A DNA stretch of 9,894 bases, taken from positions 1 to 9,894 of the forward strand of contig DJOV01000037.1 of NCBI GenBank assembly GCA_002437285.1, given 5' to 3'. A program made the translations under genes and the position numbers. Shown piece after piece: positions 4,828 to 9,894 of the stretch; position 1 is the stretch's first letter; every line of letters starts with the position of its first letter. The notes under the pieces are model-generated. The model made no database searches, had not been told where the DNA came from, and was given only the letters and a program-made list of their open reading frames with translations. Source of the DNA: Prevotella sp. UBA6429. Lineage in GTDB: Bacteria > Bacteroidota > Bacteroidia > Bacteroidales > Bacteroidaceae.

Positions 4828-7800
4828 TTAGATGATCTCGCTCCAGTCCTCCTGGCTCTTGCGCACGTAAGACTGGTAGCGGCGCTTGGCACTCTTCTCA
4901 GTCTCGTTGAAGAGCTCCTGAGCGTGGTCGGGATCAGCCTTCTTCAGAGAAGAGAAGCGAACCTCACCCATGAGGTACTCCTGGAACTTCTCCCAGTTAG
5001 GAGCCTTCGAGTCGAGCTGGAACGGGTTCTTGCCCTCCTTGGCCAGCTCGGGGTTGAAGCGCCAGAGGTGCCAGTAACCACACTGCACAGCCAGAGCCTC
5101 CTCATGCTGTGAGCGGCCCATGTTGCGCTTCTCCTCCTTGGTACCCTTGATACCGTGGTTGATACAGGGAGCGTAGGCGATGACGAGTGAAGGTCCGTGA
5201 TAAGCCTCAGCCTCGCGGATGGCCTTCAGTGTCTGTGCGTTGTCGGCACCCATGGCCACCTGTGCGACATAGATATAGCCGTAGGTGGTCTCCATCAGGC
5301 CGAGGTCCTTCTTGCTCACACGCTTACCGCTTGCAGCAAACTGGGCGATGGCGCCGATAGGAGTAGACTTGGATGACTGTCCGCCCGTGTTGGAGTAGAC
5401 CTCGGTGTCGAGCACCAGGATGTTGACATCCTCACCGGTAGAGAGCACGTGGTCGAGACCTCCGTAGCCGATGTCGTAAGAGGCACCGTCACCGCCGATG
5501 ATCCACTGTGAGCGCTTCACGAGGTAGTGCTCGAGCGTCTTCAGCTCGGTGCAGATGGGGCATCCCTTCTCAGCGCCGGCAGCGATGAGGGGCTTGAGCT
5601 CCTCGGCAGCCTTCTTGGAGCCGTCGGCATCGTCCTTGTTGGCAATCCAGTTGTCAGCGGCAACCTTCAGCGCCTCAGGTGCGCAGTCTTGTTCCTTGGC
5701 CTCATTGAGCAGCTTCACGATGCGCTCCTTCATCTTCTTGTTGGCAAGGCTCATGCCCAGGCCAAACTCACAGAAGTCCTCAAACAGAGAGTTGTTGAAG
5801 GCAGGGCCCTGTCCCTTCTCGTTCTTGCAGTAAGGTGTAGAAGGCACGGAAGCAGAGTAGATGCTTGAGCAACCCGTGGCGTTGGCGATCATCTCGCGGT
5901 CGCCGAAGAGCTGGCTGATGAGCTTCACGTAAGGAGTCTCACCGCAACCAGCGCAAGCACCAGAGAACTCAAACAAGGTCTGGGCGAACTGCGAGTTCTT
6001 CGGGCTCTGCTTGATGTCGATGAGGTCTTGCTTAGACTTGACGTTCTTGACGAGGTAAGTCCAGTTGTCGGCTTCCTTCTTCATGGCGGGATCGTCCACG
6101 TTGAACGGCACCATCTTCAGGGCCTTCTCCACGTTGCCCGTCTCCTTGTTCTTCTTGCCCGGGCAGACGTCGACACAGTTGCCGCAACCCAGACAGTCGA
6201 GCACTGAGACCTGCATGCGGAACTTCATGCCCTTGAATGCCTTCGGTGCGAGGATGTCCTGCGTCTCAGCGTCGAAGCCTGCAGCCTCCTGGTCGTCGAG
6301 GACGAACGGACGGATACAGCCGTGAGGACAGCAGAAGGAACACTTGTTGCACTGGATACAGTTCTCGGCGTTCCACACGGGCACGAAGGCCTCCACGCCG
6401 CGCTTGTCGTAAGCGGCGGTGCCAGTCTGCCAGGTGCCGTCAGTGGTGTTGAACTTCACGAAGTCGGAAACCTTCAGCAGGTCACCGGCCTGTGCGTTCA
6501 TCGGGCGCACGATCTCCTTGACGAATGCGGGAGCGTCGTCCTCCACCTTGGCCTCGTCGGCCAGGTTGGCCCATGCGGGATCGACGGTCAGCTCCTTGTA
6601 CTCGCCGCCACGGTCGACGGCAGCGTAGTTCTTGTTGACCACGTCCTCACCCTTCTTGCCATACGACTTCACGATGAACTTCTTCATCTGCTCCACGGCC
6701 AGGTCGGTCGGGATGACCTGTGTGATGCGGAAGAAAGCCGACTGCAGGATGGTGTTGGTGCGGTTGCCCAGACCGATCTCCTGACCGATCTTGGTAGCGT
6801 TGATATAGTAGACCTTGATGTTGTGCTTGGCGAAGTAGCGCTTCACCTTGTTGGGGATGAAGTTGACCAGCTCCTCACCGTCGAAGATGGTGTTGAGCAG
6901 GAAGATGCCACCGTCGCGCAGGCCACGTGTCACATCGTACATGTGCAGGTAAGCCTGTACGTGGCAAGCCACGAAGTTAGGCGTGTTGACCTGGTAAGCG
7001 CTGTGGATGGGCTCGTCGCCGAAGCGCAGGTGTGAGCAGGTGAAGCCGCCCGACTTCTTGGAGTCGTAAGAGAAGTAAGCCTGGCAGTACTTGTTGGTGT
7101 TGTTGCCGATGATCTGCACAGAGTTCTTGTTGGCACCGACCGTACCGTCAGAGCCCAGTCCGTAGAACTTGGCCTCGAAGAGCGTGTCGCCGCCCATGGG
7201 GATCTCTTCGACCTCGGGCAGGCTGGTGAAGGTCACGTCGTCGACGATGCCCACGGTGAAGTGGTCCTTCGGTGTGTTGAGGTCGAGGTTGTTGAAGACC
7301 GAGATGATCTTGGCGGGTGTGGTGTCGGATGAACCGAGACCGTAGCGGCCACCGACGATCAGCGGCTTGCGGGGATCGTCATAGAGAGCGGCCTTGACGT
7401 CGAGATAGAGCGGCTCGCCGTCGGCTCCGGGCTCCTTGGTGCGGTCCAGCACAGCGATGCGCTTCACGGTGTCGGGGATGGCCTTGCGGATGGCCTCCAC
7501 GCTGAACGGGCGATAGAGGTGCACGGCCACCATGCCGACCTTCTTGCCCTGCTTCACCAGGTAGTCGATGGCCTCGCGGGCAGCCTCGGTGGCTGAGCCC
7601 ATGAGCACGATGATGTGCTCGGCGTCGGCAGCACCGTAGTAGTTGAACAGGTGATACTCGCGGCCCGTGATCTTGGACACCTCGGCGAGGTGCTTCTCCA
7701 CGATGGCGGGAATGGCGTCATAATACTTGTTGCAAGCCTCGCGGTGCGTGAAGAAGGTCTCCGGGTTCTCGGCTGTGCCGCGCGTGTCGGGACGCTCAGG

Positions 7801-8433
7801 CGACATGGCGCGGTCGCGGAAGTTCTTGATCCACTCGGGGTTGACCAACGGGCGGATGTCCTCCATGTCCATCTCCTCGATCTTGTGATACTCGTGTGAG
7901 GTGCGGAAGCCGTCAAAGAAGTTGATGAAAGGCACCGAGCTCTCGAGGGTGGAGAGGTAAGGCACGGCAGAGAGGTCCATCACCTCCTGCACAGAGCCCG
8001 AGCAGAACATGGCGAAACCGGTCTGGCGGCAAGCCATGACATCCTGGTGGTCGCCGAAGATACAGAGTGAATGGCTGGCCAGCGTACGTGCGGACACGTT
8101 GAACACGCAAGGCAGCAGCTCACCTGCGATCTTGTACATATTGGGGATCATCAGCAACAGACCCTGTGATGCGGTGTAGGTGGATGTCAAGGCACCGGCC
8201 TGCAGTGAGCCGTGGACGGCACCTGCGGCACCACCCTCAGACTCCATCTCCTGTACGCTGACAGTCTGACCAAAAAGATTCTTACGCCCCTTGGCAGCCC
8301 ATTCGTCGACGTGCTCGGCCATAGGAGAAGACGGGGTGATGGGGTAGATAGCGGCAACCTCCGTGAACATGTAGCTCACATGGGCGGCTGCGGTATTGCC
8401 ATCACATGTCATGAATTTCTTTTCTTTTGCCAT
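4828..8433 (-). CDS. nifJ: Pyruvate:ferredoxin (flavodoxin) oxidoreductase
   Basis: A 1201-residue single-chain enzyme, the normal full length. It oxidises pyruvate with CoA to acetyl-CoA and CO2 and reduces ferredoxin or flavodoxin, the central step of anaerobic pyruvate metabolism in the cytoplasm. The N-terminal domain has IYPITPSSPMAE (T33) and SARTLASHS (R116), matching pyruvate-contacting residues of the Desulfovibrio enzyme. Two ferredoxin-type 4Fe-4S motifs lie at C692/C695/C698/C702 and C747/C750/C753/C757. The proximal cluster would use C827, C830, C855 and C1090. The thiamine diphosphate motif runs from GDG (981-983) to YSNTGGQ (1013-1019). The start has A-rich sequence just before it. 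No clear promoter is visible in the 48-base gap to the upstream ATPase gene. Codons are strongly C/G-ending, unlike the AT-rich genes at the left end, as expected for high expression. Confidence 0.97.
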   Translation of the reverse strand: MAKEKKFMTCDGNTAAAHVSYMFTEVAAIYPITPSSPMAEHVDEWAAKGRKNLFGQTVSVQEMESEGGAAGAVHGSLQAGALTSTYTASQGLLLMIPNMYKIAGELLPCVFNVSARTLASHSLCIFGDHQDVMACRQTGFAMFCSGSVQEVMDLSAVPYLSTLESSVPFINFFDGFRTSHEYHKIEEMDMEDIRPLVNPEWIKNFRDRAMSPERPDTRGTAENPETFFTHREACNKYYDAIPAIVEKHLAEVSKITGREYHLFNYYGAADAEHIIVLMGSATEAAREAIDYLVKQGKKVGMVAVHLYRPFSVEAIRKAIPDTVKRIAVLDRTKEPGADGEPLYLDVKAALYDDPRKPLIVGGRYGLGSSDTTPAKIISVFNNLDLNTPKDHFTVGIVDDVTFTSLPEVEEIPMGGDTLFEAKFYGLGSDGTVGANKNSVQIIGNNTNKYCQAYFSYDSKKSGGFTCSHLRFGDEPIHSAYQVNTPNFVACHVQAYLHMYDVTRGLRDGGIFLLNTIFDGEELVNFIPNKVKRYFAKHNIKVYYINATKIGQEIGLGNRTNTILQSAFFRITQVIPTDLAVEQMKKFIVKSYGKKGEDVVNKNYAAVDRGGEYKELTVDPAWANLADEAKVEDDAPAFVKEIVRPMNAQAGDLLKVSDFVKFNTTDGTWQTGTAAYDKRGVEAFVPVWNAENCIQCNKCSFCCPHGCIRPFVLDDQEAAGFDAETQDILAPKAFKGMKFRMQVSVLDCLGCGNCVDVCPGKKNKETGNVEKALKMVPFNVDDPAMKKEADNWTYLVKNVKSKQDLIDIKQSPKNSQFAQTLFEFSGACAGCGETPYVKLISQLFGDREMIANATGCSSIYSASVPSTPYCKNEKGQGPAFNNSLFEDFCEFGLGMSLANKKMKERIVKLLNEAKEQDCAPEALKVAADNWIANKDDADGSKKAAEELKPLIAAGAEKGCPICTELKTLEHYLVKRSQWIIGGDGASYDIGYGGLDHVLSTGEDVNILVLDTEVYSNTGGQSSKSTPIGAIAQFAASGKRVSKKDLGLMETTYGYIYVAQVAMGADNAQTLKAIREAEAYHGPSLVIAYAPCINHGIKGTKEEKRNMGRSQHEEALAVQCGYWHLWRFNPELAKEGKNPFQLDSKAPNWEKFQEYLMGEVRFSSLKKADPDHAQELFNETEKSAKRRYQSYVRKSQEDWSEII

Positions 8434-8481
8434 TTTTTCTTAAAAATAGATGATTAATGTTTATGTATGTTATGTTTTGTG

Positions 8482-9669
8482 TCAATAGAGAAAGCCGAAG
8501 AGCCAGAGCGGCACCTGGTTGTCGCGTCCCACCTCGGTGTTGTATCGCGCATAGATGGTGTCGCCCGTGTAGCGCACCTTGCCTGTGGCATGCGCGTCGC
8601 AGACGCGGTACTTCTGCTTGCCGTCAATGAGGTAATAGGGATTCTTGGTGCCTTGATTGACGAGGTGGTCTTTCCACATGGCGTTGACGAAGAAGGTCTC
8701 CATGAGATCTTGCTCGTCCACCTTGATGGGATAGATGGCATACATGAGGTTGGGGTTGTGCATCATCACCTTCGCCGGCTTCTTGGGGAAGCGCTGTCCG
8801 GGCGAGTAGATCATGTTGATGAGGCGCGCGTCGGCCAGATACTTGATGTAGTTCATCACCGTGGCGCGACTGGTGTCGATCTGCTGGGCCAGCTGTGAGA
8901 TGTTGGGGGCCTGCGGACCGTCGACAGCGAGCAGATAGAAGAGCTTCTTGATCTTGGTGAGGTATTTCAGCTCTATCTGCTTGATGAGCAGGATGTCGAC
9001 CTCGGTCATCATGTTCATCGTCTTGAGCAGGTTCTCCGAGAAGTTGCTGTGCTCCAGGAAGAAGGGGTAGAACCCATGGTGCAGGTAGTCGCGGAAATAA
9101 TGTGACGGGCGGCACAGCGGCAATATTTTCTTGACGATGTGCTCGTGGTTGTTGACGATCTCGTCGAGCGTGTAGGGCCGGAAGTTCTGCCCGGTCATGA
9201 GATTGATGTACTCGCGAAAGGAGAATCCCCTGAGGTTGTAACTCTTGACGATGCCGCCTATCTCGGGATTTTCCTCCTTGAGGCGCATGACGCTCGACCC
9301 GGTGAAGATGATCTTCAGCTGCGGGAACCTGTCGTAGCACATACGTAGCTCACGGCTCCAGTTGGGCTGCTTGAACACCTGGTCGATGAGCAGCACGCGC
9401 CCGCCCTGCTCCACGAAGTCGTTGGCAAAGTCGGCCAAGCCACGCCCCTGGAAGTAGAAGTTGTTCATGTTGACATAGAGGCACTTACGGTCATCCTTGC
9501 CATAGTGCTCCTTGGCATATTGCAACAGAAACGAAGTCTTCCCCACGCCGCGTGTTCCCTTGATACCAATAAGCCGGTCGCTCCAGTCAATCTCGTCCAT
9601 GAGGACTCGTCTGACCGTCGCCTGGTTGTGCTCCACGAGGTAAGCGTGTGTGCGAAAGAAGACTTCCAT
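8482..9669 (-). CDS. AAA_14 / DUF4143-like ATP-binding protein
   Basis: A 395-residue P-loop ATPase of the type widespread in Bacteroidota, function mostly unknown. Walker A is GTRGVGKT (38-45). The Walker B strand is RVLLIDQV (91-98), with Asp-Gln where most ATPases have Asp-Glu. FTGSS (122-126) is the sensor-1 strand. RGFSFREYINLMTG (147-160) is the conserved segment following the ATPase core. Residues about 257-284 form a winged-helix-like segment (SQLAQQIDTSRATVMNYIKY). The C-terminal part, ending VPLWLFGFLY, would correspond to the DUF4143 nuclease-like domain, but I see no clear catalytic acidic cluster there. The gene has its own strong promoter and ends 48 bases before the oxidoreductase start. 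Read-through into the oxidoreductase gene is possible; a functional link is not evident. Confidence 0.9.
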   Translation of the reverse strand: MEVFFRTHAYLVEHNQATVRRVLMDEIDWSDRLIGIKGTRGVGKTSFLLQYAKEHYGKDDRKCLYVNMNNFYFQGRGLADFANDFVEQGGRVLLIDQVFKQPNWSRELRMCYDRFPQLKIIFTGSSVMRLKEENPEIGGIVKSYNLRGFSFREYINLMTGQNFRPYTLDEIVNNHEHIVKKILPLCRPSHYFRDYLHHGFYPFFLEHSNFSENLLKTMNMMTEVDILLIKQIELKYLTKIKKLFYLLAVDGPQAPNISQLAQQIDTSRATVMNYIKYLADARLINMIYSPGQRFPKKPAKVMMHNPNLMYAIYPIKVDEQDLMETFFVNAMWKDHLVNQGTKNPYYLIDGKQKYRVCDAHATGKVRYTGDTIYARYNTEVGRDNQVPLWLFGFLY

Positions 9670-9703
9670 AGCGCTCGTTTTGTCTTGCTTTGTATTATTT
9701 GTG

Positions 9704-9734
9704 CAAAGATAATACTTTATTTTTTTATTGCAAA
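9704..9734 (-). promoter_or_regulatory. Strong Bacteroidota promoter for the AAA_14 gene
   Basis: Read on the - strand, TTTG (9734-9731) and TATCTTTG (9711-9704) are separated by exactly 19 bases, an ideal Bacteroidota -33/-7 pair. Transcription would start near 9697, leaving a leader of about 28 bases before ATG 9669. It is the only promoter in the window with both boxes at consensus spacing. Confidence 0.82.
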
Positions 9735-9764
9735 GTCAAGTTTGCAAAAGTTTATTTTTTTATT
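9716..9764. repeat. Direct repeat of an AT-tract with embedded inverted repeat
   Basis: The 14-mer TTTATTTTTTTATT occurs perfectly at 9716-9729 and 9751-9764, a 35-base period. Between the copies lies a perfect 7-6-7 inverted repeat, TTGCAAA-GTCAAG-TTTGCAA (9728-9747), which contains the -33 box of the AAA_14 promoter. The AT-tracts could act as upstream elements, and the inverted repeat could be an operator. The second AT-tract copy overlaps the end of the preceding gene. Confidence 0.6.
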
Positions 9765-9894
9765 TTTTCTTCACCTTCGCGTCTGGTTCTTCCGTCGACA
9801 AGTGGGAGCGTTGCGGCACACCTTGTAGGTGGATTCTATAAATTACCACCATAACGATATAAAAAAAACAGCGGATTACGTTTTGCCATCTTTT
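9760..9894 (-). CDS. C-terminal end of an unidentified, possibly membrane-anchored protein (partial)
   Basis: On the - strand one frame is open from the window edge for 44 codons to TAA at 9762-9760. It reads a hydrophobic, aromatic stretch VIRCFFYIVMVVIYRI, then a polar tail ending STEEPDAKVKKK. A membrane helix followed by a charged cytoplasmic tail is a common real C-terminus. The stop is placed just upstream of the next gene's promoter, as expected for a tandem gene. The other two - strand frames stop after 5 and about 18 codons. The frame includes a run of eight T, so the call is not secure. I do not recognise the family. Confidence 0.45.
   Translation of the reverse strand, partial: KRWQNVIRCFFYIVMVVIYRIHLQGVPQRSHLSTEEPDAKVKKK

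Noticed and set aside
6322..7035. 237-codon + strand open frame inside the oxidoreductase gene
   Set aside because: Shadow of the - strand gene; low-complexity Val/Leu/His-rich translation with no recognisable motif.
8480..8485. TTGACA on the - strand as a sigma70-type -35 for the oxidoreductase gene
   Set aside because: Bacteroidota primary sigma factors do not use TTGACA/TATAAT, and no matching -10 lies 17 bases downstream.
8624..9340. 238-codon - strand frame within the AAA_14 gene
   Set aside because: Out-of-frame shadow of a gene whose own frame has Walker A and full-length homology; the translation is rich in His/Arg/Gln repeats.
9828..9850. GGTGG/CCACC hairpin near the right edge
   Set aside because: Only 5 bp with a 13-base AT-rich loop and no T-run; it also falls within a probable coding frame.
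9838..9891. Small - strand frame beginning ATG GCA AAA CGT near the right edge
   Set aside because: Only about 17 codons before a TAG, with no upstream ribosome site visible; the alternative frame is open for longer and ends sensibly.

Overview
The window looks like chromosomal DNA from an anaerobic member of the Bacteroidota, most likely Prevotellaceae-like. This is inference. It rests on four near-canonical Bacteroidota -7 promoter boxes (TAnnTTTG), A-rich ribosome-binding regions, a short Crp-type regulator of Bacteroidetes style, a single-chain pyruvate:ferredoxin oxidoreductase, and an AAA_14-type ATPase common in this phylum. No rRNA, tRNA, CRISPR array, insertion sequence or phage gene was seen.

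Left part (1-1715, + strand): the tail of an unidentified gene overlaps a YjaB-like GNAT acetyltransferase. The acetyltransferase is followed after 10 bases by a Crp/Fnr-fold regulator. A separate promoter then drives a four-helix membrane protein resembling DUF2269. A strong hairpin at 1661-1715 separates this block from the convergent genes that follow.

Middle part (1732-4581): a divergent pair of transcription units. On the - strand, an iron-containing alcohol dehydrogenase is followed by a maltose/galactoside O-acetyltransferase. On the + strand there is an AraC-family regulator. The 276-base region between them is the most interesting stretch of the window. Both divergent promoters have a good -7 box but no -33 TTTG. 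In its place both carry the same 12-mer, CTTTTCAGCAAA, at the same distance and orientation, and three degenerate copies lie between them at 22-23 bp steps. The simplest reading is an operator array for the AraC protein, which would control itself and the dehydrogenase operon. The layout recalls the E. coli yqhC/yqhD aldehyde-response pair.

Right part (4728-9894, - strand): a terminator, then a complete 1201-residue pyruvate:ferredoxin (flavodoxin) oxidoreductase with all three iron-sulfur cluster motifs and the thiamine diphosphate motif. Upstream of it is a complete AAA_14/DUF4143-like ATPase with its own strong promoter (-33 and -7 boxes 19 bp apart). The window ends in the C-terminal 44 codons of another - strand gene.

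Functionally, the oxidoreductase makes acetyl-CoA and reduced ferredoxin from pyruvate, the core of anaerobic fermentation. The dehydrogenase would dispose of aldehydes or reducing power. The other genes are accessory or regulatory. No wholly novel system is evident; the operator array is the best lead.
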